Source: CAWHMS01 sp963830495 (GTDB lineage Bacteria; Actinomycetota; Actinomycetes; Propionibacteriales; Nocardioidaceae). From it: DNA of 64,000 nucleotides. The number at the start of each line of letters is the position of its first letter. Positions within the stretch are counted from its first letter, which is position 1. This document shows positions 43,046-54,265 of this stretch, piece after piece. The notes beneath the pieces are model-generated. The model was not told where the DNA came from and did not search any database. It saw only the letters and a program-made list of their open reading frames with translations. Both the position numbers and the translations under genes were made by a program. The stretch lies in contig CAWHMS010000003.1 in the NCBI GenBank assembly GCA_963830495.1, positions 806,001 to 870,000 on the forward strand, given 5' to 3'.

Positions 43046-43381
43046 ATGGCCGGAGTGGGCAATGATCTGGTGCGCGAGGCGCGCCGACGCGCGGGGCTCA
43101 GCCAGCGCGCCCTGGGCGACCTGGCCGGCACCACCCAGAGTGCCATCGCACGTCTCGAGACGGGCCGTACGGCGCCCGGCTTCGAGGCCGTTCTGCGGCT
43201 GGTGCGGCTGTGTGGCTTCGATCTCGAGGTTGCTCTCGTGGAGCGTGACGACTCCGACTGGTCGCAGGCCCAACGACTGCTGCGGCTGACCCCGGCGGAG
43301 CGGCTCGACCGCGCCGGAAGGGTCGCTGCGCAGCTTCGGCGACTCAGGGATGAAGACACCCGTGGCCCCGGCGCTGCCTGA
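43046..43381 (+). CDS. XRE-type helix-turn-helix protein (possible antitoxin)
   Basis: A 111-residue protein with an N-terminal XRE/HTH_3 domain (LVREARRRAGLSQRALGDLA, TTQSAIARLETGRTAPGFE). The C-terminal segment WSQAQRLLRLTPAERLDRAGRV is helical and may bind a partner. The following nucleotidyltransferase gene overlaps it by 32 bp. The size, the overlap and the palindrome upstream all suggest a toxin-antitoxin module with this as the antitoxin and autorepressor. That role is inference. A leaderless TAGACT promoter precedes ATG 43046. Confidence 0.8.
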   Translation: MAGVGNDLVREARRRAGLSQRALGDLAGTTQSAIARLETGRTAPGFEAVLRLVRLCGFDLEVALVERDDSDWSQAQRLLRLTPAERLDRAGRVAAQLRRLRDEDTRGPGAA

Positions 43382-43877
43382 GTTCGCCCCCGGCGCGATC
43401 CTCGCCACGCTTCTCTCCCACGGGGTGCGGTTCGTCCTGATCGGTGGCCTGGCTGCCGTCGCCCACGGGTCGCCATTCCCGACCGAGGACGTCGACATCA
43501 CCCCGGAGGCGAGCAGCGAGAACTTGGCCCGCCTCTCGGCTGCGCTCGACGAGCTCGACGCCCGCATCCGCACGGAGGGCGCGGCGACGGGACTCCCGTT
43601 CACTCACGATGCCGAGTCCCTTGCAGCCCTGGCGACGGTGAACCTGACCACGAGGTACGGCGACCTCGACGTCTCACTGACTCCAAGCGGCACCACGGGC
43701 TTCTCCGACCTCGCCACCGATGCTCAGGACTCGGCGGTCTTCGGCGTGGTCGTGCCCATCGCCTCGCTGGCCGACGTCGTACGGAGCAAGCAGGCCGCCA
43801 ATCGCCCGAAGGACCAGCGGGTGCTGCCGGTACTGCGCGAGATCCTGGCGTCGCGCTTCGGCGAGCAGGGCGGTTGA
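43350..43877 (+). CDS. Nucleotidyltransferase-fold protein (MNT/AbiEii-like)
   Basis: A 175-residue protein with a minimal nucleotidyltransferase signature. VRFVLIGGLAAVAHGSPFPTEDVDI shows the GG-A-x-HG motif and then the D-x-D metal pair in DVDI. A third acidic residue is probable in YGDLDVSL. The C-terminal helix SLADVVRSKQAANRPKDQRVLP resembles that of proteins paired with HTH genes. It overlaps the HTH gene by 32 bp. Possible roles are a toxin that nucleotidylates tRNA or protein, or a defence component; neither is shown by sequence. Confidence 0.78.
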   Translation: MKTPVAPALPEFAPGAILATLLSHGVRFVLIGGLAAVAHGSPFPTEDVDITPEASSENLARLSAALDELDARIRTEGAATGLPFTHDAESLAALATVNLTTRYGDLDVSLTPSGTTGFSDLATDAQDSAVFGVVVPIASLADVVRSKQAANRPKDQRVLPVLREILASRFGEQGG

Positions 43878-43879
43878 GG

Positions 43880-44164
43880 ATGACCGGACCCGCAGCCGGC
43901 CGGCTGGTCGTCGTGACTGGTGTGCCCGCAGCCGGAAAGTCGACGCTCGCTGTCGGCCCGGCTGCGGCACTGCAACGTCGTTGGATCTCCCTCGACGCCG
44001 AGCAAGGAGGCACGGTCATCGCGGACTCCGCGCGCGGACCCACCGACACTGCGGCTCGACGCAGAGGCCGAGCTCGTGGATCGGCTCGTCGCCCTAGACG
44101 GAGACACCGTCATCGACATCTGGGTGGCTGGTGGCGCAGCTACGAGACTGACCGGCAGTGCTGA
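43880..44164 (+). pseudogene. P-loop kinase remnant, frameshifted and truncated
   Basis: From ATG 43880 the frame gives RLVVVTGVPAAGKSTLA, an intact Walker A of a small-molecule kinase, and WISLDA. The following sequence matches the family only in the next frame (LRLDAEAELVDRLVALDGDTV, IDIWVAGG). It then ends against the 3' end of a minus-strand gene. Ordinary members are about 190 residues long; here about half remains in two frames. Codon use in the frame-shifted half is still high in GC3, so decay is probably recent. Confidence 0.6.
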
Positions 44165-44183
44165 CGCCCCCGAACAGCTGCGG

Positions 44184-44792
44184 TCAGGCGTGCTTGCGGA
44201 CCTCGGCGGCAGCCGGAGAGGCGGTGACCTTCTCCTCCCAGGCGAGCAGGTCGACGATCGTCGGCAGGTCGGACAGGTGCTCGTCGGCCGCCGAATCTGC
44301 CTCGAGGGCCGCCTGGTGGGCGGCGACCTCGTCGAGCAGGACGGACAGCCGACGCTGCGCCTCATTGGCACGCCGAGACTCATGCACGACCCGGGTCTCG
44401 GCAGCATCAGCCCGCCGGTCCGCCAGCCGAATCGTGCCGTGGAGCTCGGTGATCGTGCGGTCACGCTCCTCGACCCGGCTGGACATGAGCGCGGTGAACT
44501 GCGCGTGCTCGGCGAGGTTGCGACCGATGGTGGCTTCGAAGGAGCGGGCCTGCTCGGCACGATCGCGTGCAGCCCGGGCTCTCGTCTGCACGACCTCCGT
44601 GTAGACGATCCGGGTGGCCGCGGCTCCGGCCAACAGTGCGAGCACGGCGGCGAAGGCGATACCGGCACCGGTGATCGCGGTCGGTAGGACGACGGCGGCG
44701 GCAGCGACGAGGACGGCCATGGCGACGGTGATGCGCACACTGCGCTGGATACGGCGGCTACCCGACATGCGGCCCATGCTATTCGTCGTCAT
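44184..44792 (-). CDS. Membrane protein with C-terminal coiled coil, unknown function
   Basis: A 202-residue protein. Two adjacent hydrophobic segments (VRITVAMAVLVAAAAVVL and AFAAVLALLAGAAA) form a hairpin anchor. A long charged helical region of about 110 residues follows, rich in Arg, Glu and Ala (RARAARDRAEQARSFEA, RVVHESRRANEAQRRL), with coiled-coil character, facing the cytoplasm. ATG 44792 overlaps the end of the DUF3180 gene by 14 bp; ATG 44777 is an alternative. The position at the end of the folate operon suggests co-expression rather than a folate role. Confidence 0.75.
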   Translation of the reverse strand: MTTNSMGRMSGSRRIQRSVRITVAMAVLVAAAAVVLPTAITGAGIAFAAVLALLAGAAATRIVYTEVVQTRARAARDRAEQARSFEATIGRNLAEHAQFTALMSSRVEERDRTITELHGTIRLADRRADAAETRVVHESRRANEAQRRLSVLLDEVAAHQAALEADSAADEHLSDLPTIVDLLAWEEKVTASPAAAEVRKHA

Positions 44793-45258
44793 CGCGTGGA
44801 ACCCTGCAGGCGCGCTCGAGCAGCAGCCCAGAGATCATCACCAGGCCAGCGGCCACGGCAGCCGACAGCGAGCGGACCACCCGCTCACGCGGCAGCTCCA
44901 CCTCCATCCGGTCGATGAAGTGGAGCGCGAACCCCAGGTAGCCTCCGGCGACGAACGCACCGGCGAGTGCGGCCGCCTTGGCCAGCACCAGGAGGTTGAC
45001 GGCCCGCTGCTGGTTCATCCGCCGACGTTCCCGGTGGATCGTGCGATGGGTCGAGTAGGCCAGCGCGAGCACCAGGGCGGCGATGAGCAGGAGGACGCCC
45101 GCCGAGCTCCACTCGACCCGCGGCGCGGTGCCGTTCCACCGCTCAGCCAGCGGGACCAGGAGGTAGCCAAGGACCCCTCCGAGCACGAAGCCGGCCACCA
45201 GGACCCCGGCTCGCGTCGGGCCGACTGTGCCCCCATCGGTGCTCGGGGGCTCAGTCAA
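44779..45258 (-). CDS. DUF3180 family membrane protein
   Basis: A 159-residue protein with four hydrophobic segments (AGVLVAGFVLGGVLGYLLV, WSSAGVLLLIAALVLALA, VLAKAAALAGAFVAGGYLGF, LSAAVAAGLVMISGLLLERA). The conserved basic loop HRTIHRERRRMNQQRAVNLL lies between helices two and three. DUF3180 genes typically follow folK in actinobacteria. The start is TTG 45258: it has GGAGGGG five nt upstream and overlaps the folK stop by 8 bp, indicating coupled translation. Function is unknown. Confidence 0.85.
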   Translation of the reverse strand: MTEPPSTDGGTVGPTRAGVLVAGFVLGGVLGYLLVPLAERWNGTAPRVEWSSAGVLLLIAALVLALAYSTHRTIHRERRRMNQQRAVNLLVLAKAAALAGAFVAGGYLGFALHFIDRMEVELPRERVVRSLSAAVAAGLVMISGLLLERACRVPRDDDE

Positions 45259-45823
45259 TGCCCCCCTCCAGCTCAAGGTCGTCGCGCCTCGTCACTCCGG
45301 AGGTGTCGAGGTCGGCGAGAAGGTCGGCAATCTTCCCCTTGCCAGGGATCTGTGCATGCGTGTCGATCTCGTACCACGGCACCAGCACGAAGGCCCGCTC
45401 GTGGGCGCGGGGATGAGGCAGGGTGAGCTCCTCGGTGTCGGCCAGACGATCACCGACCACCACGAGGTCGATGTCGAGGGTGCGCGGGGCGTTCTTCTCG
45501 CCGCGCTCCCGACCGAAGGCGGTCTCGACTGCGAGGGCTCGCTCGAGCAACGTGTTGACCGACAGCGTCGTATCGGCCAGCAGGATGGCATTGAGGAAGG
45601 GTGGAGACCCCTCTGGCGTATCGACGGGATCCGTCTCGTAGACGGACGAGACCGCCACGACGCGCACGTCCGGCGTGTCCGCCAGGCTGTCGACGGCTCC
45701 CTGCAGGTGGGCGATACGATCCCCGTCGTTGCTGCCGAGCGAGACGACCGCCGGCCGGATCGGCCGCATCTCGCCGGTGAGGGTGTCGGGGTCGATGATG
45801 TGCGGGTTGGGCGTCTCAGTCAT
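45251..45823 (-). CDS. folK: 2-amino-4-hydroxy-6-hydroxymethyldihydropteridine pyrophosphokinase FolK
   Basis: A 190-residue kinase transferring pyrophosphate from ATP to 6-hydroxymethyl-dihydropterin. It has VVSLGSNDGDRIAHL, the substrate loop SSVYETDPV, PFLNAIL and the catalytic metal site KNAPRTLDIDLV, with HPRAHERAFVLVP near the end. An N-terminal extension of about 25 residues precedes the domain. It overlaps folB by 8 bp and the downstream DUF3180 gene by 8 bp. Confidence 0.95.
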   Translation of the reverse strand: MTETPNPHIIDPDTLTGEMRPIRPAVVSLGSNDGDRIAHLQGAVDSLADTPDVRVVAVSSVYETDPVDTPEGSPPFLNAILLADTTLSVNTLLERALAVETAFGRERGEKNAPRTLDIDLVVVGDRLADTEELTLPHPRAHERAFVLVPWYEIDTHAQIPGKGKIADLLADLDTSGVTRRDDLELEGGID

Positions 45824-46199
45824 CTCGGCTCCGTCGGATCGTAAGGCTGACGTCCTCGAACGCCACGGGAATCGGTGCGGCCGGCTTGTGGACCGTGACC
45901 TCGACCTCGTGCACCATCGTCTCGGCCAGACACACGTCCGCGATTCGCTGTGCCAGGGTCTCGATCAGGTCGACCGGATCTGAGGTGATTGCCTCCTGGA
46001 CACGCACGGCGAGCTCCCCGTAGTGCACGGTAGCGGACAGATCGTCCGCGGCCGACGCCCGTCTGGTGTCCAGGCTGAGCACGACGTCGACGATGAACTC
46101 CTGACCCTCGCGTCGTTCGAAGTCATGGACGCCGTGGTGGCCGGTCGCCCGCAGCCCACGCAGTGTCAGCCGATCCTCGGCGGCAGCCGTTCGCGTCAC
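45816..46199 (-). CDS. folB: Dihydroneopterin aldolase FolB
   Basis: A 127-residue enzyme cleaving 7,8-dihydroneopterin to the hydroxymethyl pterin used by FolK. Motifs are LRGLRATGHHGVHDFERREGQ, TVHYGELAVRV, LIETLAQRIAD and VTVHKPAAPIP with the catalytic lysine. The GTG start has GGAGGTGA upstream. It is the middle gene of folE-folP-folB-folK. Confidence 0.94.
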   Translation of the reverse strand: MTRTAAAEDRLTLRGLRATGHHGVHDFERREGQEFIVDVVLSLDTRRASAADDLSATVHYGELAVRVQEAITSDPVDLIETLAQRIADVCLAETMVHEVEVTVHKPAAPIPVAFEDVSLTIRRSRDD

Positions 46200-46249
46200 G
46201 TGTCACCTCCGTCGCGGTGCCCTCGACAGTACCGCCAACGTCAGCACGG

Positions 46250-47119
46250 TCAGTCACCTCGCGGGACCGACTCGGCAGCCCACCGGGACGCGACCCGGAC
46301 GGCATCCAGCGATCGACGTACGTCGTGCACGCGGACGCACCACGCCCCGGACAGCGCTGCGAGCACCGACACGGCGGCCGACGCGTCGTCTCGGTCGAGG
46401 GGCGATCGCGGGGTCCCGCCCAGCTCCAGCACCGCCCCCAGGAACGCCTTGCGCGAGGCGCCTACCAGCAGCGGCAGGCCCAGGCCGTGAAGCTCGTCGA
46501 GCCGGCGCAGCAGAGTCCAGTTGTGCTCGCCGATCTTGGCGAAGCCGAGCCCTGGATCGACCGCGATCCTGGCCGGGTCGATGCCGGCTTCGGTCGCCGC
46601 CTTGATGCTCGTCGACAGCTCGGCGCTGACCTCGCCCACGAGGTCGGCGTACGTCGCCCGGTCCTGCATGGCGCTCGAGTGACCCCGCCAGTGCATGAGC
46701 ACGTAAGGCACCCCCAGATCGGCGACCACGCCCAGCATGTCAGGGTCGGCTTGGCCGCCGGAGACGTCGTTGACCATCGAGGCACCGGCGCGCACGGCGG
46801 CCGAGGCAACCTCTGCACGCATCGTGTCGATCGACACGACCGCCCCGGACGCGCTCAGCTCCGTGACGACCGGGAGCACCCGGTCGAGCTCTTCGGACAC
46901 CTCCGGCCGCGAAGCCCCGGGTCGGGTCGACTCGCCACCCACGTCGAGGAGATCAGCCCCTGCGTCGAGCTGGCTGTGGCCATGCGCGACGGCGGCCTCC
47001 GGTTCGAGCCAGAGCCCACCGTCCGAGAAGGAGTCGGGTGTCACGTTGATCACGCCCATGACCAGGCAGCGCGACGGGCGCGGGAGACCGGCCACGTGAC
47101 GAGGCGGAGCGGCGTACAC
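46250..47119 (-). CDS. folP: Dihydropteroate synthase FolP
   Basis: A 289-residue TIM-barrel enzyme joining the pterin pyrophosphate to p-aminobenzoate, the sulfonamide target. It carries both signatures, VMGVINVTPDSFSDGG and LLDVGGESTRPGA, plus MVNDVSGG, VLMHWRG, DPGLGFAK and the terminal RVHDV. It starts at GTG 47119, 3 bp after the folE stop. Confidence 0.96.
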   Translation of the reverse strand: MYAAPPRHVAGLPRPSRCLVMGVINVTPDSFSDGGLWLEPEAAVAHGHSQLDAGADLLDVGGESTRPGASRPEVSEELDRVLPVVTELSASGAVVSIDTMRAEVASAAVRAGASMVNDVSGGQADPDMLGVVADLGVPYVLMHWRGHSSAMQDRATYADLVGEVSAELSTSIKAATEAGIDPARIAVDPGLGFAKIGEHNWTLLRRLDELHGLGLPLLVGASRKAFLGAVLELGGTPRSPLDRDDASAAVSVLAALSGAWCVRVHDVRRSLDAVRVASRWAAESVPRGD

Positions 47120-47122
47120 CCG

Positions 47123-47728
47123 TCAACCCAGGATCAGGCTCATCGCCTCGGCCCGCGTGGCCGGGTCGCGCAGCTGGCCTCGGACGGCACTGGTGACGGT
47201 CTTCGAGCCGGGCTTGCGCACTCCCCGCATTGTCATGCACAGGTGCTCGCACTCGACCACCGTGATCGCCCCCCGCGGCTTCAGGATGCGCATCAGCGAG
47301 TCGGCCACCTGGGTGGTCAGTCGCTCCTGGACCTGGGGTCGTCGGGCGAACAGGTCGACAACCCTCGCGAGCTTGGAGAGCCCGGTTATCTGACCCGCCT
47401 CGTTGGGGATGTAGCCGACGTGCGCAACACCGAAGAACGGCACGAGGTGGTGCTCGCACATGGACCAGACCTCGATGTCCTTGACCAGCACCAGCTCGTC
47501 GTGGCCGAGGTCGAACGTCGTCGTCAGCACCTCCTCCGGTGCCATCCGCAACCCGCCGAACGTCTCCGCATACGCGCGGGCGACCCGTGCCGGGGTCTCG
47601 CGCAGCCCGTCGCGCTCAGGGTCCTCACCGATCGCGAGGAGTAGCTCGCGGACCGCCGCCTCGGCGCGTGCGTGGTCGAAGTCGGGCACCTGGGCACGCT
47701 CCGGCAGGCTCACCGGGTCGACGGCCAC
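47123..47728 (-). CDS. folE: GTP cyclohydrolase I FolE
   Basis: A 201-residue enzyme opening GTP to dihydroneopterin triphosphate. Zinc ligands lie in SMCEHHLVPFFG (Cys, His) and VECEHLCMTMRGV (Cys). LRETPARVARAYAE and QITGLSKLARVVD are further family hallmarks. The start is GTG 47728, one base after the ftsH stop, so it is co-transcribed with ftsH, as in many actinobacteria. Confidence 0.96.
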   Translation of the reverse strand: MAVDPVSLPERAQVPDFDHARAEAAVRELLLAIGEDPERDGLRETPARVARAYAETFGGLRMAPEEVLTTTFDLGHDELVLVKDIEVWSMCEHHLVPFFGVAHVGYIPNEAGQITGLSKLARVVDLFARRPQVQERLTTQVADSLMRILKPRGAITVVECEHLCMTMRGVRKPGSKTVTSAVRGQLRDPATRAEAMSLILG

Positions 47729-47729
47729 C

Positions 47730-49787
<2,058 letters not shown>

Positions 49788-49912
49788 GTTTCTCTGTCCG
49801 GAGCGAGCGCCCCGTGCCTCCTACCCATCAGCGACGACCTGCACGCTCCATTGTCACCTATCCGGACAAGTTCCTTGACCACAGAGCCCATCTGGGCCTA
49901 TCTGGGCCCGGA

Positions 49913-50464
<552 letters not shown>

Positions 50465-50527
50465 GATGTCTTCTCCTATGTGGGGCGGCGGCGCCGTATC
50501 AGCGTGCCAGACCTGGCGGCGGCGGCG

Positions 50528-51535
50528 TCAACTGGTCTCGCGACGGTCGAACAGCAGCCGGCCGCTCTCCCGACGTACGCGCACGTGACCCGGCAGGTCT
50601 ACTCCGCGCTGACCGTGCCAGTCGGTGAGCAGCCGGTACATCTCGACCACGTGCACGGCGGAGAGCTCACCCGGGGGCGCGCCAGCCCTCACCGCGGCCT
50701 GGCGCAACACCCGGCTCACCAACGCAGGCGGGACGTCGAGCAGGTGCCCGAGGTCGAGGCTGCCGTCACCGACCGTCGCATCCGCGCGCAGCCGCGCCGC
50801 GATCTGGTCCAGCGCCTCGGCGTCGGCCCGGGCCAGTAGAGCGGTGCGCGCCAGTGCCTCGCTCACCCCCGGACCGAGCGTGCGCTCCAGCATCGGCAGC
50901 GCCTCCGTCCGTACCCGGACGCGGGCGAAGGCGGTGTCGGTGTTGTGCGGGTCGTCCCAGACCGTCAGGTGCAGGGCCTGGCAGGCGGCGCGGGTCTGGG
51001 CGCGGCTCACCGCCAGCAGCGGCCTCCGGTAGACCCCGGCGGCCGGGCTCATGCCGGCCAACGACCGCAGCCCGCTGCCCCGGGCGAGTCCGAGCAGCAC
51101 CGTCTCGGCCTGGTCGTCTCGGGTGTGCCCCAGCACGATGAGGGCGTCGGAGTCTGCGGCCGCCTTGGCGAGCGCGGCGTAGCGCGCCGTACGAGCCGCC
51201 GCCTCCGGGCCGCCCGCGCGGCCGACCTCGACGCGCACGACGCTGACCGGCGAGCACCCCAGCGAGGCAACCCGCCCCGACACCGCCTGCGCGACCTCGG
51301 CCGAGTCGGGCTGCAGCCCGTGGTCGATGACGACGGCGCCCACCTGCCAGCCGGCCCGGGCACCCTCGAAGGTTGTCGCAGCAGCCAGGGCCATCGAGTC
51401 GGCGCCACCGGAGCAGCCCACCAGCAGCCGACCGCCGGGCTCGACATCGGCCAGCGCGCTCCGCACCGCCGCTCGAATCGCGGCCACGTCCGGATGCAGG
51501 CGGTGCCCCGAGCCGTCGGCCGGCGTACCGGTCAT
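50528..51535 (-). CDS. tilS: tRNA(Ile)-lysidine synthetase TilS
   Basis: A 335-residue enzyme of the PP-loop family that makes lysidine at the wobble position of the AUA-reading tRNA-Ile. The P-loop is LLVGCSGGADSMALA, followed by GAVVIDHGLQ, VLGHTRDDQAETVLLGL, PLLAVSRAQT and WDDPHNTDTAFARVRVR. The C-terminal domain is shortened, as usual in actinobacteria. ATG 51535 is 2 bp after the stop of the Zn protease gene. Confidence 0.95.
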   Translation of the reverse strand: MTGTPADGSGHRLHPDVAAIRAAVRSALADVEPGGRLLVGCSGGADSMALAAATTFEGARAGWQVGAVVIDHGLQPDSAEVAQAVSGRVASLGCSPVSVVRVEVGRAGGPEAAARTARYAALAKAAADSDALIVLGHTRDDQAETVLLGLARGSGLRSLAGMSPAAGVYRRPLLAVSRAQTRAACQALHLTVWDDPHNTDTAFARVRVRTEALPMLERTLGPGVSEALARTALLARADAEALDQIAARLRADATVGDGSLDLGHLLDVPPALVSRVLRQAAVRAGAPPGELSAVHVVEMYRLLTDWHGQRGVDLPGHVRVRRESGRLLFDRRETS

Positions 51536-51537
51536 CG

Positions 51538-52674
51538 TCAGCCGTGCACGCGGGCCACCCACGCGGAAGGATCGTTGATCTCGTCCTTGGTGGGCAGTGT
51601 GGCGGGCTCGGTCCAGACGGCGTTGAAGCCCTCCATGCCGACCTTGTCGATCACGCCACGGACGAAGGCGGCGCCGTCGCGGTACTGCCGGAGCTTGGCA
51701 TCGAACCCGAGCAGCCGGCGGATCGTCTGGTCGATGGGCCCGGCGCTGGCGCGGCGTCCCTCGAACTTGCGTCGGATCGTCTGCACGCTCGGCACGACCG
51801 CCGGACCGACGCCGTCCATCACGACGTCAGCATGGCCCTCGAGCAGAGACATGATCGCGGTGATGCGCTCGACGGCGGCCTTCTGCTCCGGGGACTGGAG
51901 GATGTCGACGATCGACACGTCCTCGTCTCCCTTGACGAGTCGGGCGATGCTCTCGATGCCGTCCCGCATCAACGCGGCCAGCTTCTGCGGGTCGAGCTCG
52001 GTGCTCTCGAGGACCTCGGCGATCTGTGCGAGCAGATGCTCCCGCAGCCAGGACACCGCCGTGAACTGGACCCGGTGCGTCTCCTCGTGCAGGCAGACCC
52101 AGAGCCGGAAGTCCCGTGGATCGACTCCGAGCTCCCGCTCGACGTGTACGACGTTGGGCGCGACCAGCAGCAGCCGGCCACCGTGCTTGGCCGCACCAGT
52201 GCTCGGGCCGGCGCCGGGTGAGCCGGTGTAGAACGGGTCGAACTGCCCGAGCACCTTGTTGGACAGGAACGCCAGCAGCCCGCCCGCCTCCAGCCCGGTC
52301 ACGCGTGACCCGATAGCAGCCGTCAGCCCGCCGACCTCGCCACGCTGCTCCTGGACTTTCGCGATGAGGGGTCGTAGCACCTCGCGGAAGCCGTCCGCAT
52401 TGGCCTGCGCCCAGCCGACGCGGTCGACCACCAGGACGGGAGCGGTCGCGGACTCCGCATGCAGTCCGGTGTGGTCGCGGACGTGGCCCTCCGAGACCTG
52501 GGAGAAGCGCCTGAGGTCGTGCACCACCGCCTGCGCCTCGACCCGCGTCACCTCGGGACCGGACTTGATGAGGCGCTTCGCCGTCGTCATCGCCAGGTCC
52601 CAGTCGACCATCTCGGCGCGCGGATCAGGCGGCTCTGCCGATGAGGAGCCGGGTGGGTCAACCTGGTCTGTCAT
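51538..52674 (-). CDS. Zinc-dependent metalloprotease family protein (DUF2342-like)
   Basis: A 378-residue soluble protein with the zinc-binding motif VCLHEETHRVQFTA (HEETH) and a later acidic candidate ligand in LLEGHADVVMDG. The family is conserved in actinobacteria and is often called coenzyme F420 biosynthesis-associated, but no F420 gene is close by. Substrates are unknown. ATG 52674 begins MTDQVDPP; longer frames upstream belong to dacB sequence read in another phase. It lies between dacB and tilS in a conserved arrangement. Confidence 0.87.
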   Translation of the reverse strand: MTDQVDPPGSSSAEPPDPRAEMVDWDLAMTTAKRLIKSGPEVTRVEAQAVVHDLRRFSQVSEGHVRDHTGLHAESATAPVLVVDRVGWAQANADGFREVLRPLIAKVQEQRGEVGGLTAAIGSRVTGLEAGGLLAFLSNKVLGQFDPFYTGSPGAGPSTGAAKHGGRLLLVAPNVVHVERELGVDPRDFRLWVCLHEETHRVQFTAVSWLREHLLAQIAEVLESTELDPQKLAALMRDGIESIARLVKGDEDVSIVDILQSPEQKAAVERITAIMSLLEGHADVVMDGVGPAVVPSVQTIRRKFEGRRASAGPIDQTIRRLLGFDAKLRQYRDGAAFVRGVIDKVGMEGFNAVWTEPATLPTKDEINDPSAWVARVHG

Positions 52675-52711
52675 GGCGTCCACCGTACGTCTTCGTCCCG
52701 AGACGCGATCG

Positions 52712-54160
52712 TCATGAGCAGGCGCAGCTGGCCAGGGTGGCGGCGACGAGGTCGAGCTGGGCCCGGGCATCGAGCGTTCGCGGCACGGGCACCCGGTCGG
52801 CCAGGACGACGAACGCCATCGGTCGTCCGGTGGCCGTGGCCACCACGCCGGCCAGCCCGTGCACCCCGGTGAGCGTGCCGGTCTTGGCACGGACGACGCC
52901 CAGCCCGCCGTCGGCGTCCTCCGCGAACCGATAGGCAAGGCTGCCCGTGAAGCCTGCGACCGGCAGCGTCGTCGCGACGGCGTTGAGCTCCGGGTGCTCT
53001 GGGCTGGCCGCGACCGTGAGGGTGTCGAGCAGAGTCCGGACCGAGAGCCGGTTGTCCCGGGAGAGCCCGCTCCCGTCGTACAGCCTGGCGCCGGCGAGGT
53101 CGACGCCGAGTCGCTCGAGCGTCGACCTCATGGTGTCGACTCCGGCAGCGAACGACCCCGGCCGGCCGCTGGCGATCGCGGCCTGGCGCAGCAGCACCTC
53201 GGCCGCCTCGTTGTCGCTCGCCTCGAGCATGTGCTGAACGATCTCGACGAGCGGCGCCGACTCCACAGCGGCCAGCTCGGTCGCTCCGGTCGCTGCACGA
53301 CGTGGCATCGGCGTACCCAGCACTGTCACACCACGATCGGTCAGCGCGGCGGCGAAGCGATCCGCCGCGACTGCGGCCGGATCCGCCGACCGAGCGGCGA
53401 AGCCGGCCACCTCGCGCCCCTCATCGACCCACAGCGGAGTGATCGGCGAGACCACGTCGTCAAGGACGTAGTCGGGCTCCCAGCGCGGGCTGACCGACGG
53501 GCCGGAGAAGAGACTCGTGTCGTACCGAAGCCGGACGCGGGTCCGCCCCTCGCTCGCGAGGCTGCGCGCGGTGGCCGCGGCGAGCTGGCTCAGCGTCGCC
53601 GGCGATGGGTAGCCCGGCTCGCGGGGTCGGGTGTCGGTCAGCAGCGGGTCCCCGCCGCCGACGAGCACCACCTCGCGTGGGCTGTCGGTGACCACCGTCG
53701 TACGGAAGCGGTGCTCGGGTCCGAGCGCGGCCAGCGCGGTGGCGGCGGTCAGCAGCTTGAGGGTCGAGGCCGGCGTCACCACCTGGTCGCCGTACTGCCA
53801 GCCGATCGACTGGTCCGCGAGATCCCTTGCTGCGAAGGCAACCTGGGGTCCGAAGCTGCGATCGCCGAGCGGGATCTCCAACGCCTGCCGCAGCAGGGCA
53901 GGCCTGGCGGGTGGTGCCGAGAGCGCCCCGGACAGCACCGGCTGGGGCGCTGCGGGCTCGGCGAGGTCGATGCCGGGCACGATGACGGCCGGCTCCGTGG
54001 GCTCGACGGCGTCCGAGGGGTCGTCGACGTCCGGGATCCAGCCCAGGTACGCCGCCGCCGCGCCCGCAGCGAGCAGCAACACCACGACGAGTGCACCGAC
54101 CTTTACTGTGGCCGAGCCCCTGTCGTCGCGGCGGTGCGCACCATGACCAGCCACGCTCAC
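52712..54160 (-). CDS. dacB: D-alanyl-D-alanine carboxypeptidase/endopeptidase (PBP4 type)
   Basis: A 482-residue exported class C penicillin-binding protein (peptidase S13). An N-terminal membrane anchor (VGALVVVLLLAAGAAAAYL) and an acidic-Pro linker lead to the catalytic domain. The serine motif is ASTLKLLTAA, the SxN motif is SDN (EASDNEAAEVL) and the third motif is KTGT (AKTGTLTGVHG). It trims peptidoglycan peptide stems and cross-links. GTG 54160 has GGAGGAGCCC upstream. ppa is divergent. Confidence 0.94.
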   Translation of the reverse strand: MSVAGHGAHRRDDRGSATVKVGALVVVLLLAAGAAAAYLGWIPDVDDPSDAVEPTEPAVIVPGIDLAEPAAPQPVLSGALSAPPARPALLRQALEIPLGDRSFGPQVAFAARDLADQSIGWQYGDQVVTPASTLKLLTAATALAALGPEHRFRTTVVTDSPREVVLVGGGDPLLTDTRPREPGYPSPATLSQLAAATARSLASEGRTRVRLRYDTSLFSGPSVSPRWEPDYVLDDVVSPITPLWVDEGREVAGFAARSADPAAVAADRFAAALTDRGVTVLGTPMPRRAATGATELAAVESAPLVEIVQHMLEASDNEAAEVLLRQAAIASGRPGSFAAGVDTMRSTLERLGVDLAGARLYDGSGLSRDNRLSVRTLLDTLTVAASPEHPELNAVATTLPVAGFTGSLAYRFAEDADGGLGVVRAKTGTLTGVHGLAGVVATATGRPMAFVVLADRVPVPRTLDARAQLDLVAATLASCACS

Positions 54161-54265
54161 GGGCTCCTCCGGACATGCGCGACATGGCTCACCTGGTGGA
54201 GACTAACGGCTGGACCCCGAACGGCTACGAGGCGTGGTCGGGCTGCCGAGCGGAAGGACGAGGGC

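Noticed and set aside
52859..54263. Upstream extension of the ppa frame, antisense to dacB
   Set aside because: Composition is that of a shadow frame; ppa homologues start at the GTG at 54266, which has a ribosome-binding site.
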